A DNA stretch of 64,000 nt, from the NCBI GenBank assembly GCA_012845835.1, contig JABAKD010000002.1, forward strand, positions 2,210,501 through 2,274,500, written 5' to 3'. Below the pieces are notes generated by a model. The model ran no database searches. It was not told the DNA's origin and was given only the letters and a program-made list of their open reading frames with translations. A program made the translations under genes and the position numbers. Source of the DNA: Undaria pinnatifida. Taxonomy: Eukaryota > Sar > Phaeophyceae > Laminariales > Alariaceae. Shown in pieces: positions 12,701 to 23,215 of this stretch; position 1 is the first letter of the stretch, and every line of letters starts with the position of its first letter.

Positions 12701-14060
12701 GAGGCGGAGCACAACCCCTCAAGAAGGAGAGCCAGTTCATCGACGTTGAATGTTCAGAACACCGCCACGGAGCCCGGTCGAGATACCGACATGCGTCGTA
12801 ATGTACCGAAGGCCCCCCTTGCTAGCCCTGCAGCTAAAATTGGAGTCATGCCACGCTGGGGGTGCAGCAGATTCTGAGAAGTTTCTGCGCTCCTAACGGG
12901 AAGGCCTCAGCATTTCACCCGAAGCATGACTCCGAAGACGTACGCATGCGTTCGTGAAACTCGACCAACGTTTCTATGCCCTAGTCCTACAACGAATACA
13001 CCCGTAAAATATCATACTTTCCAATGCTTCCATAGTTGAAGAGCTCAGCCGGTCAAACACAATTAGTACATCCAACAACTGCAACCCCTACGGTGAGATG
13101 ACTCATTCCGAGAACGAAAACCTTTTTCGGCGCCGCCGGAGAACAGTATACCAAGAACGAAAGAGTGTGTATATGTTACAGATTTATTATACATAGTATG
13201 TAGGATTGTGCTTCAAGTTTTTTCTACAGGCTGTAGGCCACTCGCACGCATCCGTAGGCCCACACCCTTACTCAAGAACGGACTGACACACATATCCCTG
13301 GTACAAAGTAGTGTTGGCGCAGCAAAACCCACACATCTCCATGGCGGTGCTTATCTGGAAATTGAAAGGGCGGGGCCTGCTACCAGGTAGTAGGTAGCTT
13401 GTCGACATAGTGGCTCTGAGCAGCCGAAAATGGCGCCCTACCGTAGCCTTATCGCCGTCGATAACCCAGTCAATCGGCCGCTCGGTGTTACGCGTGTTGC
13501 CGATTCCGTGCCGTCGCTCCGTTCACACACGACGTCGTCTGGCTGTTCATTTTGTTTTGTTCCCGTGTATACGTTTAGTGTCGATCAATCGTGATACTCA
13601 TTCTTCCGCGCGTAAAAATCGAACTCACGGCTGACGTCCTTGAAATATTTTTATAAAATATCACATTGCCGCTCTTCAACGATGGAGCGCCGTGGAAGTT
13701 GCACGCAGGCGCAGCAAGCAATTTGCATGATGCACGCCTCAGACATAGAACGTACGCTCCACCAGCGGTCGATTAGCCCGGTGTACCAAACCGTACGTGC
13801 AGCGACAGCGTACTTTTACCCACTTCTTCATTCACTGCCGAGCGTACAAAACTCGACTGTTTCGTTTCCCCTCCCCGGTGGAGTCTCATCGGAACATTTG
13901 AAGTTTTTTTTCATGGTGTATAGACTTATCCCACAGCTACGTGCGGGGGGTATGGACTTCTCAAATGCATGGAAGGCGATGAAAGGACCCCTCGGGGGCA
14001 TTTTCTGTTAACGATGCCGCCGGGGGTACTTTTTCTACAATAACTCAATGCACCCCCGGA

Positions 14061-14315
14061 CGCGTGCTACGACAGAGGTGCACCATTTCTCGCTGAGGTT
14101 CCTCGATGTGTGAAGCTTAAGACCTCTCCCGAAAACCTGATTCTTGGAGAAAACAACAACTGCGACCGGATGAAAAATCCCTCATAGCCTAGGTACACAA
14201 ACGAAAATCATGCGAAAAAACAAAATGGCGTATTTTCGACCATTTTGGGTTAAGGGGTCCCGTCATTCAGAAACCGTTTCAGACGAAAAGCGCTACCTCT
14301 ATCTGACGCATGCGT
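14061..14315 (-). mobile_element. Family B inverted-repeat element
   Basis: About 255 bp. 'cgcgtgctacgacagaggtg' at the left faces 'acctctatctgacgcatgcg' at the right. Blocks 'ttaagacctctcccgaaaa', 'tcatagcctaggtac' and 'cattttgggttaagggg' are shared with other B copies in the opposite orientation. Confidence 0.75.
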
Positions 14316-14885
14316 CCCCGGGATTGAGGAAACACTGCAGTAGGCTGAAGCACACGGTGCTGGGTGCGGGCTGCACAAACCGGGTCCACCCTTCCCCTCG
14401 GACGGCAGCGCACAGACAGCCGCGGGCGTGGCCGGGGCGTAATTAGGTATCGTGTTTACAGGGGTGCCCAAGGACGTGCGTGCTACGATAGAGTCTGCTA
14501 TTCGGCAAGTGTGTTCTCCGAATGACTGGGGCTCCTCAACCTATTAGCCCTTTTGGGGCTTCAGGCGGGAAACTTGGTGAATAAAACTGACGATTTAAGC
14601 ATCCTTCCTTCACACGAAGAAACCCGGGCGCTCCTAGAGTTTTTGGTGCGGCGACGTTTTTTCACTGGCAGACTCCAATGGAAGTACCTCTCTAGGACAC
14701 GCGCGCATAGCTTGCGCTGCCGTGTGCTGCACTCTCCCCCCATGGTAAGGACGCCTTCACTTTACAGTTTGTTTTGTGGCTGGACATGGGCCCCCGAAGG
14801 GTTAATGAAATGATCCGATAATGTCGTTCTTGTTTTGCAAGGTACGATTTTTTTATTCGTGCAGACCATGGGATTGTCCGTCAGC

Positions 14886-15140
14886 GACGCATGCTACGGT
14901 AGAGGTAGCACTTTCCGTGTGATGTAATGGTTCCTGGCTGACGTGACTCCTTAACCCAAAATCGTCTGAAATTGGCATTTTTTTTTTTCATGATTCTCGT
15001 TGCGTGCCTAGGCCACGGGAGTTTTCATCCGGTAGCGGTTTCATTTTTCTCCAAATCAGTGTTTTGGGAGAGGTCTTAAGCTCCCAAATCGAGGAGCCTC
15101 GGAAAAAAAAGTGGTACACACCTCTATTGTAGCACGCGTC
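14886..15140 (+). mobile_element. Family B inverted-repeat element
   Basis: About 255 bp: 'gacgcatgctacggtagagg' to 'cctctattgtagcacgcgtc', with 'cttaacccaaaatcgtctg', 'cctaggccacgggagttttc' and 'gggagaggtcttaagctccc' inside. Confidence 0.8.
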
Positions 15141-15743
15141 CAGTTTGCGCTTTTGTTTTACTCAAAGCAGTTTTTGGGTTATGTAAGGTCAAGGGTTATG
15201 TAAGGTTGAGGTAAACAGCTCCCCATGTGAGGGCCCGCAAAACAGATAATGGTTGGTGCGCCTCCACCGCAGCTTGCGTCCACGGCTATGTCTATGTGGG
15301 TGTGCGTGTCGCATACGTGGCATCACGATCTACAGGCGAGTCTAGCCTTATTCTTTGCGGTCGACCGCAGGGCATCAACTCGTTGCCTCCGTCTCTATAC
15401 CGGCCTCCGTCCCTACACCGAACCTTTGGACGGCACTAACCCCTCTGTTGTGCACCGCGCTGACACACGTGCTACGACAGACGTAGCGCTTTTGTGGCCC
15501 AACACCTTCCGGCTGATGGAGCTCCTCAACTGGACAAAAATATCCCATGCGTTTGGAATACCTCCGGTATTTTGAATTGTCAGTCGAGTTATGGGTGTGT
15601 ACCGATGTCCGCGTACTGCTGATGGTAGTTTTTGGGCGTGGCAGGGAGCTCCCCCTGCAGTGAGGGGCCTCATACTATTTTGGCGCTATACCTATCGCGC
15701 AGCGTGCATCCTGCCAGCGCTTTGCCCCATCGCCGTTTGCCCC

Positions 15744-16012
15744 TGCGACGAATGCTACGAAAGATGTGGCACGTTTCGTCTGAGATGTTTTCTGTATGAC
15801 GGGGCTCCTTAACCCAAAATCGTCGGTAATTGGCGGGAGAAAAAAAAGTCCTGGTTCTCGTTGTTTACCTAGGCCATGGGGAGTTTTAATCCGGTACTGT
15901 AGTAGTTTTCATCCGGGATCAAACCGGTTTTTGGGAGGATCATGTCTTGAGCTCCCAAATTGAGGGGTAGTGTTGGAAAAAAAGTGGTGCACCTCTATCG
16001 TCGCACGCGTCC
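15744..16012 (+). mobile_element. Family B inverted-repeat element
   Basis: About 269 bp: 'gacgaatgctacgaaagatg' to 'acctctatcgtcgcacgcgt', with 'ccttaacccaaaatcgtcgg' and 'cctaggccatggggag' inside. A partial B-like segment ('cgtgctacgacagacgtagc') also occurs near 15,467. Confidence 0.8.
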
Positions 16013-16379
16013 TGCTTCCCCGCTGGGACCCGAGTGGTGTCGTTGTGATGGCGCGGTTTGCTTCGATGTTGACTTTTTTTGCCGAGTGTCGTGGAACACT
16101 TTCATATTTGCCAGAGAGGGGTAGACGATGGCACACGTATGCCAGCGTACGTGTACGAATCATTTCATGCATTCCACGTGACAACATTAAGCTGACTTGC
16201 ATTGTTTTTTATGCACACAGTACTTGCCAACGGAATGGGAGCATGTTCCGGGGGAACACCAACATCTAAAAGCAATGGGCGCAAGCAGCCATCGCTTCTA
16301 TGAGTTTGGTCTGGCTTACTGGGGGCTAGAGTTTATTTTACCGCAGTACGGAACCGCTACGAGTGACAAGAGACATCAA

Positions 16380-16530
16380 CGCTGGCTCAGGCTGGGTTTC
16401 TTACCTAGAAAAGGGCGAGTTCTGCACTAACTTCAGCATAATATCTAACCAACTTTATTACGTTCCCGTAAACATCAGTCTGACTTTCTTATTTATTTGT
16501 TTCGTAAGACGTGTCCTGTGCAGTACATGG
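16380..16530 (+). repeat. Dispersed repeat just upstream of the EsV-1-7 gene
   Basis: About 150 bp, beginning 'caggctgggtttc' and containing 'ctaacttcag', is clearly related (roughly 70 percent by eye) to 33,525-33,665. The homology stops about 160 bp before the chosen start codon of the EsV-1-7 gene, so the 5' flank or leader is partly repeat-derived. The repeat's nature is unknown. Confidence 0.6.
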
Positions 16531-16692
16531 ATGTATGTCGAAAGTTTCGATGCCATTGCCCTTGCCTCTGTCGTCGTGTTCGTGCTGGTTTCTCGAACAG
16601 TAGGTTGGGCCAACTCAGCACAAATCATCCCTGCTCCATTTGACGCTCTCGGTGAGCTGCCCCGGGCGTTTCACATCAATCTTTTGACAAAA

Positions 16693-18063
16693 ATGGGACG
16701 TTGCCTTCGTTTTCCCTGCACACGGGGCGCGAGCTTCAATGTTGAGGGTATCAAAGAGGGAGTGTATTGCATGGAACACTCTGAAGATGGTATGGTCAAC
16801 GTCCGCCGCAAGCCATGCTCACATGACGCTTGCACCAGACGACCGACCTTCAATACCGCGGGCACCAAGACGGGGGCGTACTGCAAGGAACACGCTTTGG
16901 AGGGAATGGTCGACGTCGTCAGCAAGCGTTGCTCACATCCTTCCTGCAACACCAAGCCTGTCTTCAATAATAGGGGTAGCAAGAAGCCGATGTACTGCAA
17001 GCAGCATGCCGGGGACGGCATGGTAAACGTCTGCCGGAAGCGTTGCTCACGTGACGCCTGCCCCAAGCGGCCGTCATTCAACGTGGTGGGCAACAAGAAA
17101 CCGATGTACTGCAAGGACCATGCTGAGGACGGCATGGTCAACGTTAGCGGCACGCGGTGCTTCCATGATTCTTGCGACATGCAGCCGGCCTTCAATGTGG
17201 CGGGCAGCAAGAAGCCGCTGTACTGCAAATCGCATTCTAAGGAAAGTATGGTAAACGTCGTTAACAAGCTTTGCCTGCATACCTCCTGCACGAGGCAGCC
17301 AACCTTCAATGTGGAGGGGTACAAGACGGCGGCCTACTGCAAGCAGCACGCCGATGACTGCATGGTGAATGTAATTAACAAGCGCTGCTCACACGCCTCC
17401 TGCACGAGGCGACCCAACTTCAATGTTGAAGGCAGCAAGATCGGAGCGTACTGCCGTCAGCATGCTGCGCCTGGAATGGAGGACGTCACCTGCAACGTCC
17501 GCAGCAAGTGCTGCGCGCACGAGTCTTGCACGAGGCGATCTAGCTTCAACCTTGAGGGCAGCAAGACGGCGGCTTACTGCAAGACACATGCTGCGAGCGA
17601 TATGGTCGACGTCCTCAGCAGGCGTTGCGCGCATGACTCCTGCACGGGCCGACCAAGCTTCAACGTGGAGGGAAGCAAAACAGGGACTTACTGCAAACAA
17701 CATGCTGCTGACGGCATGATCAACGTCCATAGCAGGCATTGCTCACATGACGTGTGCTTCAGGGGGGCGGTGTGGGGTGTTCTAGCTGACGGTGCGGCCA
17801 GTCTGTGCTTCCAACATAAGGACGACCTCTGCACCGGGACAGTTGTCAACTTCAGAGCACAGTGCAAGGAGGCGGGTTGCCGGAGAAATTCGCAGTGGGG
17901 ACCCGATGGAGAGCAGCCTACCCACTGCCGTGATCACGGCCCCCTGGTGGGTGGGCTCATGTGTACTATCAAGACGCGTCGCACCAGCAGGGGTTCTCGC
18001 ACCCCATCCTACGGTCCCACAAGGGCCCCCTCGTTTCACGCTAAAGCTGAGTGTTTCTTTTGA
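16693..18063 (+). CDS. EsV-1-7 domain repeat protein (11 Cys/His repeats)
   Basis: Intact 456-residue single-exon frame. It is almost entirely a tandem array of a 38-residue (114-bp) module, C-x4-C-x16-C-x2-H-x12, starting at Cys4. Modules 1-9 keep the core 'P-x-FN-x2-G-x-K' (with variants), 'YC-x2-H' and 'GMVxV'. Four extra residues lie between modules 7 and 8. Modules 10 and 11 keep the Cys/His ligands but lose the FN core, and module 11 has x15 instead of x16. A short basic Ser/Thr-rich tail follows. The spacing matches the EsV-1-7 domain, named after a gene of the brown-algal virus EsV-1 and found in Ectocarpus IMMEDIATE UPRIGHT, a sporophyte development regulator. The ligand pattern suggests metal binding (inference). 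I chose the ATG at 16693 because it immediately precedes the first module. The frame stays open upstream to 16363 with another ATG near 16530, but that stretch overlaps a dispersed repeat. Function of this paralogue is unknown. Confidence 0.9.
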   Translation: MGRCLRFPCTRGASFNVEGIKEGVYCMEHSEDGMVNVRRKPCSHDACTRRPTFNTAGTKTGAYCKEHALEGMVDVVSKRCSHPSCNTKPVFNNRGSKKPMYCKQHAGDGMVNVCRKRCSRDACPKRPSFNVVGNKKPMYCKDHAEDGMVNVSGTRCFHDSCDMQPAFNVAGSKKPLYCKSHSKESMVNVVNKLCLHTSCTRQPTFNVEGYKTAAYCKQHADDCMVNVINKRCSHASCTRRPNFNVEGSKIGAYCRQHAAPGMEDVTCNVRSKCCAHESCTRRSSFNLEGSKTAAYCKTHAASDMVDVLSRRCAHDSCTGRPSFNVEGSKTGTYCKQHAADGMINVHSRHCSHDVCFRGAVWGVLADGAASLCFQHKDDLCTGTVVNFRAQCKEAGCRRNSQWGPDGEQPTHCRDHGPLVGGLMCTIKTRRTSRGSRTPSYGPTRAPSFHAKAECFF

Positions 18064-19610
18064 CATATTTTGCACATGAACCATGCCAGCTTGCTGTTTT
18101 TGCTCGCAGTTTTCCCCTGACGTTCTGTATCGGTGGACGATACATTCCTCTTCGTGTTTTATAACAGGCCCTTCTAGGAGCCTCGAACAGGGTTTTTCCT
18201 TGCTGTTTGCTCAAGGGGATTGCCGCTCTGGGTTTAGAATCCTCCCGTACCTGGTTTTCCGCGTGAGGCGACCAGTGAGATAGATGGCGTGTCCTAGCTT
18301 CGCGCTAGAAGTTACGAATTTTGATGGTAATCGAAGAGCATTGGGAGTTATGACCCTGTACGCGAATTAGAGTAGGGCTGCGCACGTACAGAGGGGGGGG
18401 TGCGGTTGGACGTGTGCAACAGTTTGTGAAAATGTTGAAGTTGGCTTCCATCAATGCGGTAGCTCCCGTGACCACGTCTTGTCCAGAAGATCGCTGAGGG
18501 TAAAGCCTCCCACGAATTGAGCTGGAACGTAAAACGGACGGTAACAACATATAAATAGGTAAAAATTGCATGCTTCTTCTCTGAACCTCGTGCCAGCGGT
18601 AGGGATCTGCTAAACTGCCGACAGCGGCCACTCTTCGACAATGATGTCTGTTTTGGCTCGGTGTACAAGCTGTGACTTACCGAGCGTTCATCGGCGACGG
18701 TGGAGTGTGGCGTTGTTCATTTCGAAAATGTGGGATGCGCGGGATTTTGTTAATGTCGCTCTCGCTGTGGTTGACCGGGTTTCCCACGACAAAATATCGT
18801 GGCAGCGCCATTACCCTGGTCGTCTTGGGGACCTTGTTCAACCTCTCAAGCGAGCGAGAGTAGCGGCAATAGCGACGGCCCTCGGGGTTTACCGGCTTCG
18901 TCAGAGACGGGTGCTGTCATACGAAATAATTGAAGTCAACCCCACAGCTTAAAGCCAGTCTTGATTCCCTCTCTCTACAAAGCTGTCCAGCGGATGACCA
19001 TCATGCGCCACTTGGGGTCAAGGTCAAGGTTTAGGCAGGATACTACTGTGAATCACAACGAAGGCTAAGGATCAACGCCGAAGTTGGTCGACGGTCAATT
19101 GTGTTAGGGTTGGCCACTAGCGCGTCTGTCGCGTCACGCGTTTGAGCGATTCCTCGATCTCCTGGACACACCACCTTGCTTGCTCGTGCTTTTGCACAAG
19201 GTAGGCGCACGACGAAAACGGGGACTTCCACACCATCGCATGCGTAGGTATATATGTATTGGGGTGTGAGGAGAGGTGAAGAGCAGGTGTTCAGGTACTT
19301 GGTTGGCTAAATCTTAGGAATGCGTTCAACGGCTCTGTTTTCGTGTGAGCTACAGGGCATCGGTAGAAATGCGAGCGTGAACCAGCGCGGCACATGCGAT
19401 AAGGTTGCGGGTTTGTGTGAACAGTGGATATAGTTCTTGATCCGTCGAGAAGTTGTAGTGAAACGTGAGATTGTTGCTGCCGCACCCAAGGCTGCCCTTG
19501 GTTCACTCCCCATAGCGTGACACCGGGTATGTATCATACGCTTCGGTCCGAGTTGATCGATGCATTGAGTCGCTCGCCGGGGCCTGGTACCGGGTGTGAT
19601 TGTTTGTCCG
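18064..19610. other. Interval downstream of the EsV-1-7 gene without recognised genes
   Basis: Probably contains the 3' UTR of the EsV-1-7 gene at its left end. Only short ORFs are seen, including a 103-codon plus frame at 18,641 without recognisable features. Confidence 0.35.
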
Positions 19611-19985
19611 AGGACGCGTACTACGATAGAGGTAGCCCTTTTTCGCTCTATATTTTCTTGCTGAAAGGCGGGGCTCGGGGCTCCCGCACTTTTTTTTCGA
19701 GTTCCAAAACCCTCCCTATACTGACTTCAAGTAATTTGCAAAAAAAAGGGTTTCCAGTTGTAAAAGCGTTAGTCCGAAATCGTCAGAAGAGGCCGTTCTT
19801 GTTTTTGTTCGAAATGTTATTTTTTTTTGTGTAGTTAGGCCATGGGTTTATGTTTGTTCGTCGGGTTGCCGGTTCCGTTTACTCAAAAGAGATCGGTTTT
19901 CGGGGGAGGAGGTAAAGAGCTACACCTACGCGAGGAGGCCCCAGGAACAAAATGGTGTGCACCTCCATCGAAGCATGCGTTCGAG
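19611..19985 (+). mobile_element. Family B element, longer variant
   Basis: 'aggacgcgtactacgataga' to 'cacctccatcgaagcatgcg'. Contains an extra segment 'accctccctatactgacttc' that also occurs in the composite copy at 37.6-38.2 kb, and the block 'gttaggccatggg'. Confidence 0.65.
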
Positions 19986-20135
19986 ATGGTCGGCTTCAAA
20001 ATCTAGCGCTGTGTCTCCTCCGCTTGCCTTCGGTAAGTTTCTGGCCCGACTAATCGGTCCATGGGGTGCCCCCATGTGCATGTGCCGCGATGTCTGACAG
20101 GGTAGGCTACTAGTGTGATGTTACGGTATTAGTCT

Positions 20136-20500
20136 AGTGGGGTATTAGTCCGTTTGACCACTCGCAAAAGGTTAACCAATAGCTTACACAAACTAAGCCT
20201 TATAACACTCCTCCCCCCTGAAACGGCGGGAGAGCAGGTCGGCCGGATATACGGCGGATCTCTGTCAATTATCCAAGCGGTTTCATTTTCCGGGTATGCC
20301 GGGGAGAGTGGTTTTCAAGGTCGACATGGGGGAAGTCTGAAAAAGTTTATCACTGTGGATGGTGGGATTTGAACCCACGACCCCAAAAAACATGGTCTGT
20401 CGACGACGCCATTTCTTAGGGTATTAGTGGCGTATTAGTCCGTTTGACCACTTGCAAAAGGTTAACCAATAGCTTACCCAAACAAAGCCTTATATAACAG
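20136..20500. repeat. 75-bp direct repeats flanking a tRNA-like segment
   Basis: 'gtattagtccgtttgaccac' plus about 55 more bp (20,142-20,214 and 20,429-20,500) is repeated in direct orientation with few changes. Between them, on the minus strand, lies a sequence resembling the 3' half of a tRNA. Confidence 0.7.
20355..20388 (-). other. tRNA 3'-half-like sequence (T arm with B box)
   Basis: The minus strand reads GTGGGTTCAAATCCCAC, a perfect 5-bp T stem with a seven-base loop and a B-box match, followed by CATCCAC. No complementary 5' acceptor strand (GTGGATG) lies at tRNA distance, so it is not a complete tRNA. It may be a tRNA fragment, a SINE part or a primer-binding-site-like element. Confidence 0.5.
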
Positions 20501-20998
20501 TGAGGCATCGTCTGGCAGCTCGCGGTATGTACCCGCTCACAGCTGGGAATTTTTATGTTTTAATCAGGATTTTGCAGGCCCTAGGGGTAGCTCTAAACGC
20601 CATTTGCCTTGTTGAGTGTACGAGGTGTCAAATGGCACTACCATATATTAATGTGGGAGTGTGTAGAGGCAAAAGGCATGTTTGCCCCTCGGACTTTTGA
20701 TGTGACCCAGACAGGCTCTTCTAAAACATATTTTCTCTCTGTTTTATCCTACCGTTCGTGTTTTTCCGTCACGAGTGCCGTGGTATAAAGCCATTTCAGC
20801 CTCCCACCCCACAACTTTTGGACAGCATCGACTGTGCTGTGCTGTGCTAGAAAGAAGGTGGCTGATCCAAGTCCTGGCATCGTTGATAGTTTCAGCTACC
20901 ATATATTATCGCATCGTTAAGCTTCAGCTGATGCTTCATGGTATCGAACGTGCTTCCCGCCATGAGTCACCTAGCAATCAAATCAGTAAGCATTACAC

Positions 20999-21409
20999 GT
21001 GATGTTTCCGACACTTGGTATGGAAGTTTTTTTGTGTGGACCTCAGTGTCATTCGTGTACAGCGCCACGTGTTTCTGTGGACCACGGTAAGCGTCGACTT
21101 GCACTTGGTCGCTTCGATTTGGAGTCTTCACGCCCTCGCACGGTATGGTACACAGTTCCCCAGTATCAACATTACCACGGTCGGGCCATGTACGAAGCCT
21201 TACCATGCCGTCTTTCGCACCGGCTACATCCCCTCACATTGTATCCGACAGACCAAATGACCCCTGAAGGTCCGGACCCCACCCTCAATGAATGGTGGAA
21301 TCGTAAACATTCGGATCATCACATCGTATATCCTATTACGACGTTTCTCGACTTGGCTATACAATACCGATGTTCTCCCTCTTGCTTAACTTCCCCAATA
21401 TATATCTAG
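20999..21409 (+). other. Unassigned 136-codon ORF
   Basis: Opens with GTG ATG and ends in TAG. The product is His/Cys/Pro-rich ('YTVPQYQHYHGRAMYEALPC') and not recognised. It is an orphan between repeats with no evident exons nearby, so it may be a chance ORF. Confidence 0.15.
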
Positions 21410-21608
21410 CCCGTGGGCACGACGCAGGTAAAAAAACATCCAGCGGGGAGCACTACAATCTTAAAATCACGCGGACGACTGAGGCTTCGGCAGGTAGGAG
21501 GTGGGTGTATCCTCTTTCCCACTGCTGAACTTTGAGCCACTCACACTATAAATAGCGACCATGTACCTACATAATTGACGAAATAAAGTAAGTTCCTAGA
21601 CCAATAGT

Positions 21609-21713
21609 ACGGTAGGGGGGGGGGGGGTCCCTTTTGTCCCTTGTGGGCACTTCGTTTTTCGGTGGCCCGGTGTCCCTCGCGCGAGTGACCCCCCTGTTCC
21701 ATGCGGCCACAGG

Positions 21714-21783
<70 letters not shown>

Positions 21784-21957
21784 CTCGTTATCACTGTAGT
21801 TATAACATTCTCGGTATACATACGACAAAAAGGATGGTTAGCTACGCCACAACAGCAAAAATCGCCGAACGTGTTTTTGTCGGTGAGGTAGAGTCACTCG
21901 CGCGAGTAGCTCAGACTCGGTAGAAAAAAAATTGGGGATGGCCTGCTACCCGTAGCC
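21609..21957 (+). mobile_element. Family A element carrying a (TTTC)n tract
   Basis: Starts 'tacggtagggggg' and ends 'ctacccgtagcc', with 'ctcgcgcgagtgac' and 'gtcactcgcgcgagtagctc' inside. A tetranucleotide run sits in the middle, expanding it relative to the other copies. Confidence 0.55.
21715..21784 (+). repeat. (TTTC)n microsatellite
   Basis: About 17 perfect CTTT/TTTC units. It generates Lys/Arg/Glu-rich ORFs on the minus strand that are not genes. Confidence 0.97.
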
Positions 21958-22099
21958 TTTCATCTGTACCCTTTCTCTGTAGGGTACTACTGCAGGCAGG
22001 GGGAGAACATACATACGCACGTTTTGGCTTTTTTTGCTTTGCTGATGGAAGAGACATCTGAAGAACCCAAAACCGTCGTGATGATTTATTTTACTGATC

Positions 22100-22676
22100 A
22101 AACGCGGGCTTCGATAGAGGTGCACCAAACCATTGTTGCTTTTTGTGAGGTTCCTCTATTTGGGAGCTTAAGACATGTCTTAACCACCAAAAAACTAATT
22201 CTTCTGCTGGAGGAGAAAAATAAAAAAAGCTGCTACCGACCGGATGAAGAATCCCACGGCCTCTCGAGGCACACAACGAGAATCACGCAAACAAACATGA
22301 AATGGCGTGTTTCCGACGATTTGGGGTTAGTTAGGGAGCCCCATCGTTCAGAAAACATTTCACGGACGAAAAGCACTACCGAGCCAGGCTACGGTAGGGG
22401 GGTCCCCTTTTGGGCCTTTTATTTCTGTGGATACGGGTCACTCGCGTGATTAACCGCTTTGTTCCTTTCTTTGCGATCTCACGGTTTCTTCATGCTTTAC
22501 ATTGACGAAATCGATCCGCAATGCGAAGGTGGCCTAAGCTGCGCCAAAGCAAGTGCCTAAACCATTTACATCCGTGGGGTACAGAGCCACTCGTGCGACT
22601 GGCTCAAACACACCAGTGAAAACGGTGGTACCCCCCCTACCGTAGCCTTGAGGTAAACCTCTATCGTAGCAGGCGT
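22100..22676 (-). mobile_element. Family B element split by a family A insertion
   Basis: 'gcgggcttcgatagaggtgc' begins it and 'gacgaaaagcactacc' is reached at about 22,380. Family A sequence then intervenes (22,384-22,650), and the B terminus resumes as 'acctctatcgtagcaggcgt' to about 22,676. Order of events: B first, then A. Confidence 0.75.
22384..22650 (+). mobile_element. Family A element, inserted into a family B element
   Basis: About 267 bp with terminal 'ccaggctacggtagggggg' and 'cccccctaccgtagccttg'. Shares internal 'gtcactcgcg', 'acattgacga' and 'gtacagagccactcgtgcga' with the copies at 24,469 and 25,229. It interrupts the right end of the family B copy at 22,100-22,676. Confidence 0.75.
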
Positions 22677-22706
22677 GATGGTCAACATCATCCAACGTGA
22701 TGCGCC

Positions 22707-23215
22707 ACTGATTCTACGACAGCCCCCCCTCCAACACCGGCGATTTTTTTTTACACGAACGTTTCGCGGGTGCTCGACACGAGGAAGGATGCTACGAAAA
22801 GAACATCCTCAGTCATTTTCTTGTTTGCGAAGGACTGTCGAGCGATGAGGTCGGGATGGCAATGGGCATCGTATTTCAGCAGATACGGCCTGAAACTGGT
22901 TTCAAAATAAGACTGATTCTACGATAGCCCCCCCCAAAACCAGCGATTTTCTTTGTAACGGACGTTTCATGGCTGCTCGACACAAGGAAGGATACTGTTG
23001 AGAAACAGGTATCCATATATTTTCTCGTGCAAAGGTCTAGCGATTGACGACGTCGGGGTATCGAGGGACACCGCATATAAGGAGATACGGCCGGGAGCTG
23101 GTTTTTGAAACCGGCGATTTCGTTGGAGAAAAGTTGGGGGGGCTACCGTAGTAAGACTCAAAACCGGCGATTTCGTCAAAGAAAAGTTGGGGGGGCTACC
23201 GTAGTAAAACTCGTG
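22707..23215 (+). mobile_element. Family C element carrying a second family C element
   Basis: Left end 'ctgattctacgacagccccc' and right end 'gggggctaccgtagtaaaac' belong to the outer copy. At 22,902-22,907 it is interrupted and resumes at 23,158 with 'tcaaaaccggcgatttcg'. The joined outer copy would read like the uninterrupted copies at 24.9 and 35.4 kb. Confidence 0.7.
22908..23157 (+). mobile_element. Family C element nested in another family C element
   Basis: 250 bp with ends 'actgattctacgatagcccc' and 'ggggctaccgtagtaagac', flanked by TCAAAA on both sides (22,902-22,907 and 23,158-23,163), a probable 6-bp target duplication. Contains 'tggctgctcgacacaaggaa' and 'gacgacgtcgggg', shared with all copies. 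Confidence 0.75.

Larger units (their letters stand above)
7960..14060. other. Long interval without recognised genes
   Basis: Apart from the hairpin at 9,093 and the 76-bp duplication at 9,572, it holds simple repeats: GTTGT-type (8,730-8,800), GCAGCA (10,475-10,520), CCGCCG (10,690-10,710), CACAT (10,826-10,850) and TGCTGTGTGG (11,070-11,115). The region 11.3-12.5 kb is rich in CAGCAG/GTAGTA stretches. The ORFs are short and lack family features. Confidence 0.4.

Noticed and set aside
16671-17324. 217-codon minus ORF opposite the EsV-1-7 gene
   Set aside because: Antisense shadow of the 114-bp repeats; the plus strand matches a known domain spacing.
21541-21828. Lys/Arg/Glu repeat ORFs on the minus strand
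   Set aside because: They are translation of the (TTTC)n microsatellite.
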